From assembly GCA_030612385.1 (NCBI GenBank), contig JAUWNZ010000011.1:1-12911 (forward strand): a stretch of 12,911 nucleotides of DNA, in the 5' to 3' direction. Each line of letters opens with the position of its first letter. Within the stretch, counting starts at the first letter, position 1. The notes beneath the pieces are model-generated. The model saw only the letters and a program-made list of their open reading frames with translations. It did not search any database and was not told the origin of the DNA. The position numbers and the translations under genes are program-made. This stretch comes from Pseudomonadota bacterium (GTDB lineage Bacteria > Desulfobacterota > Syntrophia > Syntrophales > JADFWA01). Positions 1 through 7,311 of the stretch are shown one piece after another.

Positions 1-269
1 GAACGTATTTCACTTCCCTTTTCGCTTAAGTTATGCATGTCATGGGTGTCTAAATCGGAGAGGACATCTTTCATTTTGTCGACAATGCCTGCAGATTCTA
101 AAAGATATCTATAAGCATGGGCAGTTACGGCAAATCCATCAGGTATATTAACTCCTTTCCCTTGAAGAGCCCTTCTCATTTCGCCGAGGGAAGCGTTTTT
201 CCCTCCTACCTGTGGGATGTCATTTAATTCTATCTCATCAAACCATAGTACCAGCTCATCATTTTTCAT
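1..269 (-). CDS. ppsA: Phosphoenolpyruvate synthase, N-terminal part (runs off the left edge)
   Basis: Read on the complementary strand, this frame opens with an ATG at 269 and stays open to the window edge, giving the first 89 residues. The translation begins MKNDELVLWFDEI and contains VGGKNASLGEM at about residues 22-32, followed by VNIPDGFAVTAHAYRYLL. This is the hallmark N-terminus of the PEP synthase/pyruvate phosphate dikinase ATP-grasp (PPDK_N) domain. The conserved K and N of the GGKNASLGEM motif are present. PEP synthase makes phosphoenolpyruvate from pyruvate and ATP in the cytoplasm, for gluconeogenesis. A GGAGG ribosome site lies just upstream (276-280 on the + strand). The gene is divergent from radC and is probably chromosomal backbone flanking the accessory locus. 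A PPDK assignment is less likely, because PPDK usually starts differently, but the central and C-terminal domains are outside the window. Confidence 0.88.
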   Translation of the reverse strand, partial: MKNDELVLWFDEIELNDIPQVGGKNASLGEMRRALQGKGVNIPDGFAVTAHAYRYLLESAGIVDKMKDVLSDLDTHDMHNLSEKGSEIR

Positions 270-275
270 TCAAGA

Positions 276-280
276 CCTCC
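276..280 (-). promoter_or_regulatory. Ribosome binding site of ppsA
   Basis: On the complementary strand GGAGG sits six bases ahead of the ATG at 269. The match is strong and the spacing good, which fixes the start of the PEP synthase gene. Confidence 0.7.
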
Positions 281-337
281 AGGAGATTGTATTTCTGTAA
301 AATTTTCAACCTTATCTGTGATCCATGACAGCAGGAT

Positions 338-366
338 TTTTTATCATTTTTGTGTCTTGAAGTCAA
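338..366 (-). promoter_or_regulatory. Candidate sigma-70 type promoter for ppsA
   Basis: On the complementary strand TTGACT (361-366) is followed, after exactly 17 bases, by TAAAAA (338-343). These match the -35 consensus at five of six positions and the -10 consensus at four of six. Transcription from here would leave a leader of about 60 bases before the ppsA ATG at 269. The call rests on consensus matching only. No operator or riboswitch was recognised in the leader. Confidence 0.4.
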
Positions 367-480
367 TCAGAAAATCTTTGTTGGCACCCCACCTCTTTCC
401 TGAAATCATTCCTCCTAAAAACGCCTCAAGGACATTTTCTGTATTTCACTTTGAATCTTGCTCCTTCGTATTGATATTCC

Positions 481-509
481 TTGCATTATTCGTTTTTCAG
501 GTTTACAAA
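481..509 (+). promoter_or_regulatory. Weak candidate promoter for radC and the R-M operon
   Basis: TTGCAT (481-486) and TACAAA (504-509) are separated by 17 bases. They lie about 45 bases ahead of the radC start. The -35 element is poor, at three of six consensus positions, while the -10 element is acceptable. It is offered because an operon of this length needs a promoter in this gap and no better pair was seen on the + strand. Confidence 0.22.
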
Positions 510-552
510 TAGCATCGGAAATGCGAATGGGCGCTCAACTCGGAACGGCTTA

Positions 553-1278
553 ATGGAGAAAAAAGACGATAATAAATTGCACATAAAGAACTGGCCTGAA
601 GGCGATCGGCCACGGGAGATGCTGTTGAAAAAAGGCCCGGAGGCCTTGAGTGATGCGGCGCTGCTCGCTATCCTTTTGAGAACAGGCATGAAGGGGAAGA
701 ATGCCATAGCCCTTGCCAGAGAAATGATAGGCAGGTTTGGCGGGCTCAATGGGTTGATGATGGCAACACAGGATGATCTGTTGAGTGTCAAGGGAATAGG
801 AAAGGCGAAAGTAGCACAGATACTTGCCGCCATGGAAATTGTAAAGCGGCAACTGCGCCAGCCCCTTGAAAAGATTAACATTATAAAAAATCCCCTCCAC
901 CTGTTTGAATATCTGAAGGTATCAATGGCCAATCTCTCCCGCGAGGAATTCCGGCTCCTCCATCTCAACAGATCAAAACACCTGATTGCGGAAGAGGTGC
1001 TGTTCCGTGGAACAGTAGATGAATCAGCGGTTTATACCCGTGAAGTTGTTGAATCCGCCTTGAGGAAAAAGGCATCCGCTTTGATCCTGGCCCATAACCA
1101 TCCTACCGGCTTGCCTGAGGCAAGTGAAGAAGATATCAAATTGACTGAGTCTTTGGTAAAGGCATGTTGGACCGTTGATATCCCTATAATCGACCACATT
1201 ATCATTGGCAGGGGTGGCTTTTTGAGCATGAAGCGTGATTACCCCGAGATTTTTGAAGGAGACAATGAAGTCGCATGA
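553..1278 (+). CDS. radC: RadC family protein (JAB/MPN domain, UPF0758)
   Basis: This gene encodes 241 residues, close to the usual RadC length of about 220-240. The ATG at 553 was chosen because the family starts near the [18 protein letters not shown] block (residues 11-28). An in-frame upstream extension to 481 adds 24 unlike residues, and no start here has a strong ribosome site. A helix-hairpin-helix segment ([14 protein letters not shown]) lies at about 78-91. The JAMM-type metal site is visible as HNHPTG at 181-186 followed by D194, the HxHx(10)D pattern. The true function of RadC is unsettled: it was once assigned to DNA repair, and the fold resembles zinc-dependent MPN+ proteases or deubiquitinases. 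RadC genes are often found on mobile and defence islands. Its TGA overlaps the hsdM ATG as ATGA, implying translational coupling with the R-M genes. Confidence 0.93.
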   Translation: MEKKDDNKLHIKNWPEGDRPREMLLKKGPEALSDAALLAILLRTGMKGKNAIALAREMIGRFGGLNGLMMATQDDLLSVKGIGKAKVAQILAAMEIVKRQLRQPLEKINIIKNPLHLFEYLKVSMANLSREEFRLLHLNRSKHLIAEEVLFRGTVDESAVYTREVVESALRKKASALILAHNHPTGLPEASEEDIKLTESLVKACWTVDIPIIDHIIIGRGGFLSMKRDYPEIFEGDNEVA

Positions 1279-3623
1279 AGAAGCTCACACTCCCCCAGCT
1301 TGAACACCACCTGTTTGCCGCGGCGGATATCCTGCGCGGAAAGATGGATGCCTCGGAGTTCAAGGAATACATCTTCGGCATGCTCTTTTTGAAACGGTGC
1401 TCGGATGTCTTTGATGAAGAATATGAAGGAATCATAAAGGCCAACCTTGCCAGGGGTCGGACAAAAGAGGAGGCAATCAAGCGGGCCGAGGATCCGGACA
1501 GATATGCAAAATCCTTCTTTGTCCCAGAGGCGGCAAGGTGGGGAAAGCTTAAACACACGCATCGCAATATAGGAGATGAGCTGAACATAGCATTATCAGC
1601 GCTTGAGCGTGACAACCGGAGCCTTGAGGGCGTCTTAGGGCATATTGATTTCAACAGAAAGGCCGGGAAGACAAAAATACCTGACCGGAAACTTCGCGAT
1701 CTCGTCAATCATTTCAACAAATATCGCCTCAGGAATACCGACTTTGAATTTCCTGATCTTATCGGCGCAGCCTACGAGTACCTTATAGGGGAGTTTGCGG
1801 ATTCTGCAGGCAAAAAAGGCGGTGAGTTTTATACCCCAAGAGACGTTGTTCGTTTGATGGTGCGCATACTCAAACCGCAGGAAGGCATGCGCGTATATGA
1901 TCCCTGTGTCGGCTCAGGAGGCATGTTGATCCACTCCAAACAGTATGTGGAAGAACATGGAGGCAACTACTTTAACCTGAGCCTTTACGGCCAGGATAAC
2001 AACGGCGGCGTCTGGTCCATGTGCAAGATGAACATGATCCTTCACGGCATTGCGGGCGCGGATATCCAGAACGATGACGTCCTGACCTCGCCCCTTCATC
2101 TGGACGGCGGCGAGCTGATGCGGTTTGACCGGGTAATCACCAATCCTCCCTTCAGCCAGAACTATTCAAAAGACGGCATGAAATTTACCGAAAGGTTCAG
2201 GTACGGTTTCTGCCCTGAGTCCGGCAAAAAGGGCGATCTCATGTTCCTGCAGCACATGCTGGCAGTCCTGAGGACCAACGGCATGATGGCAACGGTAATG
2301 CCCCATGGGGTACTGTTCCGAGGCGGCGCTGAAAAAGAGATTCGCAAGGGCATTATCGAAGATGACTTGCTGGAGGCGGTGATCGGATTTCCGCCCAATC
2401 TCTTTTACGGCACCGGCATCCCCGCATGTGTGCTGGTGTGTCGGGCAAAAGGCGCCAAGCCTGACAAGCGCAAAGATAAAATCCTTTTTATTAATGGAGA
2501 TGCGGAATTTTATGCAGGCCGGGCACAGAACTATTTGAGGCCCGAACATATCGAAAAGATCGCATCCGCCTTTGACGCCTTTGAAGATATCCCAGGATAT
2601 GCGGCCGTTGTTACGAGAGAAGAACTCAAGTCAAACGACTGGAACCTGAACATCCGGCGTTATGCCGATAATGCCCCTCCGCCCGAATCCCAGGATGTCC
2701 GCGCTCACCTGCTCGGCGGAATTCCCAAGGTTGAAGTCGAAGCAAAAAAGGATCTCCTCGATGCTCACGGCCTTAAGGTCTCTACCATATTCGTGGAACG
2801 TGACGCGGACTACTATGATTTTGATTCTACGCTGGCCGAACGGGGTGACATCAAGAAGAGGGTCGAGGCCGGAGATGGCATACGGAAGCAGGAGGCAGGA
2901 ATAAAAACCACCTTTGATCAATGGTGGGAAAAGCACAAACAATCGTTAATCGACCTGCCCGATACCAAAAACCTTATGGAAGTTCGCACCGATCTTTTGG
3001 AAGCCTTTGTGTCGGATATCACGCCGGTGGGATTGCTTGACCGCTTTAAAGTCGCGGGCGTTATTGCCACATGGTGGAATGAAAATAAATTTGATTTCAA
3101 AACCCTAATTGCCCAAGGTTTTGGGGGACTGGTGGACGGCTGGGTGGATACCAGAGAAGCCGCAATGGAAGAGGCTAAGGGCAATCACTTTGACCTGGCC
3201 GATGATCCGCTGGTAACCAGACTGATCCCCGATTATCTGGAAGAACTGGAACAGGCCCGGCAGGATATTGTACGCTTGGAACAGGAAAAAGAACTCAATT
3301 CTTATGTGAAAATAACCAACCAGTTAAAAGAAGCCAGAAAGCAGTTCAAGGAACTTCAGAAAAAATTCATCAAACGCCTGCACGAAGCCCGCGACGCCCT
3401 TTCCGATGATGATTGCAGTGACCTGGTTCTCGATATCCTCAATGAAAAACTCGCCGGACATCTAAAAAGCTATGTGACCGCCCACAGGCAGGAAGTCATT
3501 GCCGTGGTGGAGAACTGGTGGGATAAGTATCGTGTGACGTTGAGGGATATTGAGGGGGAGCGGAAAACAGCGGCCATGAAGTTGGCGACATTTATAGGTG
3601 AAATTGGATATAATAATGCATGA
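1275..3623 (+). CDS. hsdM: Type I R-M system DNA methyltransferase subunit (HsdM), long form
   Basis: This gene encodes 782 residues. It would be the modification subunit, transferring methyl from S-adenosylmethionine to adenine N6 within an M2S complex. An HsdM N-terminal helical domain occupies roughly residues 5-150. GEFYTP is at 183-188, the SAM-binding motif I DPCVGSGG at 209-216, and the catalytic motif IV NPPF at 290-293. These residues are intact, so the enzyme looks active. Compared with the roughly 500-residue classical HsdM (EcoKI type), there is a C-terminal extension of about 280 residues. It includes a long charged helical, probably coiled-coil stretch around 655-705 (rich in E, K, Q and L), as seen in the 'long' HsdM class. 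The start at 1275 overlaps the radC stop by 4 bp, and the 3' end overlaps hsdS by 8 bp. Confidence 0.96.
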   Translation: MKKLTLPQLEHHLFAAADILRGKMDASEFKEYIFGMLFLKRCSDVFDEEYEGIIKANLARGRTKEEAIKRAEDPDRYAKSFFVPEAARWGKLKHTHRNIGDELNIALSALERDNRSLEGVLGHIDFNRKAGKTKIPDRKLRDLVNHFNKYRLRNTDFEFPDLIGAAYEYLIGEFADSAGKKGGEFYTPRDVVRLMVRILKPQEGMRVYDPCVGSGGMLIHSKQYVEEHGGNYFNLSLYGQDNNGGVWSMCKMNMILHGIAGADIQNDDVLTSPLHLDGGELMRFDRVITNPPFSQNYSKDGMKFTERFRYGFCPESGKKGDLMFLQHMLAVLRTNGMMATVMPHGVLFRGGAEKEIRKGIIEDDLLEAVIGFPPNLFYGTGIPACVLVCRAKGAKPDKRKDKILFINGDAEFYAGRAQNYLRPEHIEKIASAFDAFEDIPGYAAVVTREELKSNDWNLNIRRYADNAPPPESQDVRAHLLGGIPKVEVEAKKDLLDAHGLKVSTIFVERDADYYDFDSTLAERGDIKKRVEAGDGIRKQEAGIKTTFDQWWEKHKQSLIDLPDTKNLMEVRTDLLEAFVSDITPVGLLDRFKVAGVIATWWNENKFDFKTLIAQGFGGLVDGWVDTREAAMEEAKGNHFDLADDPLVTRLIPDYLEELEQARQDIVRLEQEKELNSYVKITNQLKEARKQFKELQKKFIKRLHEARDALSDDDCSDLVLDILNEKLAGHLKSYVTAHRQEVIAVVENWWDKYRVTLRDIEGERKTAAMKLATFIGEIGYNNA

Positions 3624-4887
3624 ATTCAAAAAGTCCACGCTCGAAGAAGTCCTTTCTGTACTAGAATCTGGTAGTCGACCTTCAGGTGGGGTCGATACAG
3701 AATCGGGTACAATCCCGAGCCTTGGCGGAGAGAACATAAGTCAAGATGGACGCATGTATTACGGCGTTATAAAAAAAGTTCATGACGGTTTTTATCGAAA
3801 TATGCCGCGGGGTCATCTTTTTCCATATGATGTCTTAATCAACAAAGATGGTGCTCAAACAGGGAAAGTCGCAATATACAAAGGCGACTTTCCCTATGCG
3901 GCAATTAATGAACATCTCTTTTTAATGCGAGGGAAAGCTAATGTAATAGAACAAAGATTCCTTTTTTATTATCTTTTTTTCGAAGCTACTCAGCAACAGA
4001 TAATCAAAATGATTACAGGTTCAGCACAACCCGGAATCAACTCAAGTTTCATTAAACATATAATGATCAATGTACCTCCAACTGAATTACAACGCCGCAT
4101 CGCCGAAATCCTTAATACCATAGACGAGGCCATTCAAAAAACCGAAGCGCTTATTTCAAAACTCAAAGCCATGAAGCAGGGCCTGCTCCACGACCTGCTC
4201 ACCTGCGGGCTGGATAAAAACGGCAAGCTCCGCGACCTCAAAGCCCATCCGGAGCAGTTTAAGAATTCGGCGTTGGGGAGGATACCGAAAGGGTGGCGAA
4301 TTACTAATCTTGCCAAATTAGTAATTCGCGCTGAATACGGTATTTCAGTCTCTTTAGAAGACGACAATGGGATACCTGTCCTAAGGATGAATAATTTGTT
4401 TGCAGGCGAAGTTGACTTGTCGGAGCTGAAGTATTCAAAAAGCAGAGAAGCCAGCAATCTGCTTCTAAACCCAAGAGATGTTCTTTTCAATAGGACAAAC
4501 AGTATGGACCATGTGGGAAGAACTGCTATTTGGAGAGGACAATGGAAAAAAGTATCTTTTGCCTCGTATCTCGTTCGTATAGTTCCAGATTATTCTAAAT
4601 TGATTCCCGAATATCTGAATTTATGGCTTAATTCTCAATCAACACAGATCCTAATTCGAAAATATGCGACTCCAAGTGTACATCAAGTTAATATCAACCC
4701 CACGAATCTTCAAAAGGCAGATATTACTTTACCTCAAAGCGTTGAGGAACAGTACACTATGGTAGATGCTGCGGATTCCCACGACGCCCGCATCCACACC
4801 GAAGAACAATACCGCGACAAACTCAAACTCCAGAAAAAGGGCCTCATGCATGACCTTTTAACCGGCAAAGTCAGGGTTAGGGTATAG
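3616..4887 (+). CDS. hsdS: Type I R-M specificity subunit (HsdS), two target-recognition domains
   Basis: This gene encodes 423 residues from the ATG at 3616. That start overlaps hsdM by 8 bp and has GGAT five bases ahead; a GTG at 3598 would add six residues. The layout is TRD1 (about 1-155), a central helical spacer with [20 protein letters not shown] (about 160-180) leading into [16 protein letters not shown]2 starting after GRIPKGW (about 222), and a second distal helix ending in [14 protein letters not shown]. The paired LLHDLL and LMHDLL repeats are typical of HsdS. Each TRD reads one half of a bipartite target, and the helices set the spacing and dock two HsdM subunits. The two TRDs look more A/T-rich than the conserved helices, which fits domain swapping. 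The recognition sequence cannot be predicted from the protein by eye. Confidence 0.95.
   Translation: MHEFKKSTLEEVLSVLESGSRPSGGVDTESGTIPSLGGENISQDGRMYYGVIKKVHDGFYRNMPRGHLFPYDVLINKDGAQTGKVAIYKGDFPYAAINEHLFLMRGKANVIEQRFLFYYLFFEATQQQIIKMITGSAQPGINSSFIKHIMINVPPTELQRRIAEILNTIDEAIQKTEALISKLKAMKQGLLHDLLTCGLDKNGKLRDLKAHPEQFKNSALGRIPKGWRITNLAKLVIRAEYGISVSLEDDNGIPVLRMNNLFAGEVDLSELKYSKSREASNLLLNPRDVLFNRTNSMDHVGRTAIWRGQWKKVSFASYLVRIVPDYSKLIPEYLNLWLNSQSTQILIRKYATPSVHQVNINPTNLQKADITLPQSVEEQYTMVDAADSHDARIHTEEQYRDKLKLQKKGLMHDLLTGKVRVRV
4296..4329 (+). repeat. Perfect 13-bp inverted repeat inside hsdS
   Basis: The left arm GCGAATTACTAAT (4296-4308) and right arm ATTAGTAATTCGC (4317-4329) are exact reverse complements around an 8-base spacer. 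They sit at the start of TRD2 and encode [11 protein letters not shown]. Because of the symmetry, the opposite strand read through the same bases also encodes nearly the same peptide ([11 protein letters not shown]). The structure could form a hairpin in DNA or mRNA. Its role, if any, is unknown. Confidence 0.85.
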
Positions 4888-4999
4888 GTGAAAAGCCTTA
4901 TGACAAGAATTTAGAATGAAATTTGCAAAAAAAGGGAGGCCTCTTAATTTTAAAGATTCAGACAAGGAATGCCACCGGTGAAAAACGTTAAAAAAAGAG

Positions 5000-5028
5000 G
5001 TGCAATTAGTCGCGGGAATGTTTATAAT
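5000..5028 (+). promoter_or_regulatory. Candidate promoter of the three-gene cassette
   Basis: A perfect TATAAT lies at 5023-5028, with transcription expected to begin near 5035, shortly before the ribosome site of the first cassette gene. The -35 region 17 bases upstream (5000-5005, GTGCAA) is a poor match, so activity may be weak or need an activator. Its place in the only sizeable gap between hsdS and the cassette suggests that the cassette carries its own promoter. Confidence 0.33.
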
Positions 5029-5048
5029 TCACTATGATTTATTATGTC

Positions 5049-5053
5049 AGGAG
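5049..5053 (+). promoter_or_regulatory. Ribosome binding site deciding the start of the first cassette gene
   Basis: AGGAG lies eight bases before the ATG at 5062. An in-frame ATG at 5044 overlaps this site and has no ribosome site of its own, so 5062 is taken as the start. Confidence 0.65.
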
Positions 5054-5061
5054 TATTCAAC

Positions 5062-5880
5062 ATGGAAAAAGTTTCAAAGGACTTGCCAGATTATGAAAGC
5101 CCACCTGTTATTGAGGTGGTCTGCGGAATTCTTTTTAAATCTATCGACACACTGCTTGCGCCGCACCTTGGCTTGCTGTGGGAGAAATACAAATCAGAAT
5201 ATCCTGCCTGTCGAGAGGTCGCCCCTTTAGCTCCCGTGATTGAGCGTTTTGATGAAACTCCTCAAGTTAACCTTCAACTTGCTGATGTGCCCCCGTTGCC
5301 ACGAATATGGTTTATCCACAAGAATGATAACGGAATCATTCAGGTGCAGCGTGATCGATTCTTGCACAACTGGAAAAAAGTTCGACCAGATGACGAATAT
5401 CCACGGTATCCGCAAGTGATCGAACTGTTTAAAAACCGTTTATCTCGGTTTGAATCATTCCTGAGTGAAAATGACCTTGGGGTTATTGAACCCCAGCAGT
5501 ATGAAATGACCTACATAAACCATATCCCGCAAGGGGATGGTTGGACGACCCTGAATGAAATAGGCAAAGTGTTTCCCGATTTCTCGCTCCGAGCTACTGG
5601 ACGCCGATTTTTGCCGGAGCCTGAAGGGATTAATTGGCGAACGAGTTTTGTTCTGCCTGATGATACAGGTAGATTGCACATGACAATCCGACACGGAAAA
5701 CTTCCCGGTTCAGGCCATCCCGTCCTATTACTGGATATGACCGTCCGTGGCATTGGAAAAGATAAGTCATTTGAGGGAATGACGGCGTGGTTTGATATTG
5801 CCCGTGAATGGATCGTGCGTGGATTCGCTGACCTGACAGGGAAGGAGGTGCAAAAGGACATATGGAGGAGAAAGAAATAG
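5062..5880 (+). CDS. TIGR04255-like family protein, first gene of accessory cassette
   Basis: This gene encodes 272 residues. It starts MEKVSKDLPDYESPPVIEVV, and the proline-rich PPVIEVVCGILF opening followed by about 250 residues matches what I know of the sporadically distributed TIGR04255 family, which has no established biochemical function. I recognise it from the N-terminal pattern and length, not from catalytic residues. There is no signal peptide or membrane segment, so it is probably cytoplasmic. Other visible blocks are RIWFIHKNDNGIIQVQRDRFLHNW (around residues 88-111) and a C-terminal AWFDIAREWIVRGFADLT segment. The last 19 bases overlap the next gene, so the two are probably co-translated. 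Its position between hsdS and hsdR suggests a defence-linked or other accessory role, which is inference. Confidence 0.68.
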   Translation: MEKVSKDLPDYESPPVIEVVCGILFKSIDTLLAPHLGLLWEKYKSEYPACREVAPLAPVIERFDETPQVNLQLADVPPLPRIWFIHKNDNGIIQVQRDRFLHNWKKVRPDDEYPRYPQVIELFKNRLSRFESFLSENDLGVIEPQQYEMTYINHIPQGDGWTTLNEIGKVFPDFSLRATGRRFLPEPEGINWRTSFVLPDDTGRLHMTIRHGKLPGSGHPVLLLDMTVRGIGKDKSFEGMTAWFDIAREWIVRGFADLTGKEVQKDIWRRKK

Positions 5881-6404
5881 TAAAGTCTATTGGCAGGACC
5901 TTACAGTATCCGTTTTTTCAAATATGCCAGAATGCTGCTAACACAACTGCTACAACAATGGAAACAGGTATAGTCGAAACAGAGGATATTGCAGAAGAAA
6001 TGCCATTGCAAAAAAGGCAGCCTGTAGACGTCACTGTCTTTGTAGGTCAAGCATCCGTGAGTGACAAGCCTAATATGACCTATCTAAGTGAAGATAAAAA
6101 GGACTTCTGGCGCCCGGTCATTTCTCAGGGATTGATGTATGCTTCAGGGAGACAGCATTATATTTATGAAGTGCTTGAAGAATATCTCGGCTTCCCAGGC
6201 GAAGCTGTGGGGAGTGTGTCTCCATGGCCAGGGCTTTGGCGACAAAGCAATCCTCAGCCAACAGACTTAAGAGGTGTGTTTCCCACTAATTATCCACGAA
6301 AGGTTCTATTCACAAAGCCGCTGACTTTTAAAACCTCCGAGTTGCCGCGATGGAAACCTAAAAGTATAATTGGCTTGCGAACGTTTGAGGAAGAAGATGC
6401 CTGA
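5862..6404 (+). CDS. Unknown protein, second gene of accessory cassette
   Basis: This gene encodes 180 residues that I do not recognise. The ATG at 5862 lies inside the 3' end of the preceding gene and is preceded by a strong AAGGAGGTG at about 5841-5849, supporting real translation despite the 19-bp overlap. The first 50 residues are Thr/Glu-rich and probably flexible (NAANTTATTMETG). The rest is richer in aromatic residues and proline, with blocks such as FWRPVISQGLMYASGRQHYIY (about 87-107) and PWPGLWRQSNPQPTDLRGVF. No signal peptide, membrane helix, nucleotide-binding or metal-binding motif is visible. The stop overlaps the start of the next gene by 8 bp. Such tight packing usually means that the three products act together, possibly in a complex. 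Confidence 0.75.
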   Translation: MEEKEIVKSIGRTLQYPFFQICQNAANTTATTMETGIVETEDIAEEMPLQKRQPVDVTVFVGQASVSDKPNMTYLSEDKKDFWRPVISQGLMYASGRQHYIYEVLEEYLGFPGEAVGSVSPWPGLWRQSNPQPTDLRGVFPTNYPRKVLFTKPLTFKTSELPRWKPKSIIGLRTFEEEDA

Positions 6405-6984
6405 GACATGGTACGAGATCATAAGCTCCGGAACACCTCTCACGCAAGGCGATCTGATCTTTGACTGTCCACTACTTGCCTGGCAGAATAATACTTTGAG
6501 ACTGGAAGGTGCAGATGAATCAGAAGTTCTAATGGGTGCGACGAGCGTCATTAAAGCTGACGTTGTAGTCATGACTCAGGCCTGCGACCTCGAACATGAA
6601 AAAGTTGGAAACGTGATTCTCTGTCAACATGTTTCTCTTGATGACCATCGTGAAATTTGGGGAGACAACATGCGGAGAGCTGGTCAAAACCTTAGTAAAA
6701 AAGCTTGGAATAGTCATTGCGATGACATTTGTCATGGGTATATGTGGAACCTTACGATGCTAAATGATTGCCGGATTGACGGATCAAGCCTGGGTATCCG
6801 CATTGTCTTTTTTAATGAGGTTTACACTGTGCCACGTTCTTTCCTTGAATCTCTGTTAAGGCAGCGGCGAGATTCCAGATTTCGTCTCCTCCCACCTTAT
6901 AGGGAGCACCTGTCACAATCGTTTGCTCGGTTTTTTATGCGCGTCGGCCTTCCTGTCCCTATCGAAAAAAAATGGCAAATTTAA
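6397..6984 (+). CDS. Unknown protein with conserved-looking TQACDLE motif, third gene of accessory cassette
   Basis: This gene encodes 195 residues. The ATG at 6397 was chosen because it has GAGG six bases upstream; an in-frame TTG at 6370 adds nine residues but lacks a site. The opening SGTPLTQGDLIFDCPLLAW is followed by VVVMTQACDLEHEK (about 57-70). This is a buried strand ending in a Cys-Asp-Leu-Glu turn that I associate with an uncharacterised family ('sQsCDle'). Other cysteines and histidines follow in NSHCDDICHGY. The C-terminus, LLPPYREHLSQSFARFFMRVGLP, looks like a conserved helix-rich signature. A metal-binding role for the Cys/His cluster is possible but unproven. No transmembrane segment is seen. 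The gene ends the cassette; after it the sequence changes to decayed coding DNA. Confidence 0.75.
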   Translation: MPETWYEIISSGTPLTQGDLIFDCPLLAWQNNTLRLEGADESEVLMGATSVIKADVVVMTQACDLEHEKVGNVILCQHVSLDDHREIWGDNMRRAGQNLSKKAWNSHCDDICHGYMWNLTMLNDCRIDGSSLGIRIVFFNEVYTVPRSFLESLLRQRRDSRFRLLPPYREHLSQSFARFFMRVGLPVPIEKKWQI

Positions 6985-7013
6985 CACTTTGGTCAGGCGC
7001 CTGTTGCGAGTAA

Positions 7014-7262
7014 GCTTACCTTATCGTTTCGAAAACGACCGCACAAGTTACCGCACAAGTCTTGAATTTTTGCCAGGAGCCGCGCAAGTCCTCAGAAATT
7101 ATGGAATTGATTGGTCTTAAACACTGGAAAACCTTCCAGACAAACTATCTAAACCCTCTTCTCCAACAAGGGTTACTTGCTATGACCATTCCTGAAAAAC
7201 CAACGAGCAGTAAACAGCGGTATATAACGACCGAAGCAGGGAAAGAGGCCCTAAAAACATGA
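7014..7262 (+). pseudogene. Remnant of C-terminal winged-helix domain (AAA_4/AlbA_2 or Fic-type protein)
   Basis: The frame from 7014 to the TGA at 7260-7262 reads TTAQVTAQV, then a winged-helix-like stretch: EIMELIGLKHWKTFQTNYLNP, then LLQQGLLAMTIPEKPTSSKQRYITTEAGKEAL. The T-x-Q-V repeat followed by LGLKxRxxFxxxYLxPLLxxGLxxMTxPdKPxSxxQkY is typical of the extreme C-terminus of AlbA_2/AAA_4 ATP-binding proteins and of some Fic proteins. Both kinds often sit between the genes of type I R-M loci. Everything upstream of this domain is missing: an in-frame TAA stands at 7011-7013, and the preceding DNA belongs to the cassette. A short protein could still be made from TTG 7062 or an internal ATG at 7101, but no good ribosome site supports it, so a truncated relic is favoured. 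Confidence 0.68.
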
Positions 7263-7311
7263 ACAAATTTTTAAAGGCTTTTCTCTAATGGCACAGGAAA
7301 GAAGGAACCTT

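Noticed and set aside
318..512. A + strand reading frame of 64 codons in the ppsA-radC gap
   Set aside because: It has no ribosome site, low-complexity F/S/L-rich content, and overlaps the likely promoters. It looks like chance.
4134..4490. Antisense frame opposite hsdS containing an [15 protein letters not shown] peptide
   Set aside because: The similarity to HsdS on the other strand is a by-product of the perfect palindrome, not a gene.
4919..6982. AAATTTGC (4919-4926) and GCAAATTT (6975-6982) as inverted ends of a mobile element around the cassette
   Set aside because: Only eight bases match, there are no flanking target duplications and no transposase is present. This is likely chance in A/T-rich sequence.
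6994..7003. Palindrome CAGGCGCCTG after the cassette as a terminator
   Set aside because: There is no loop, and no T run follows. It is too short to support a terminator call.
6923..7120. A + strand frame of 65 codons bridging the cassette end and the winged-helix relic
   Set aside because: It overlaps the third cassette gene out of frame and gives no family-like sequence. The other frame encodes the recognisable domain.
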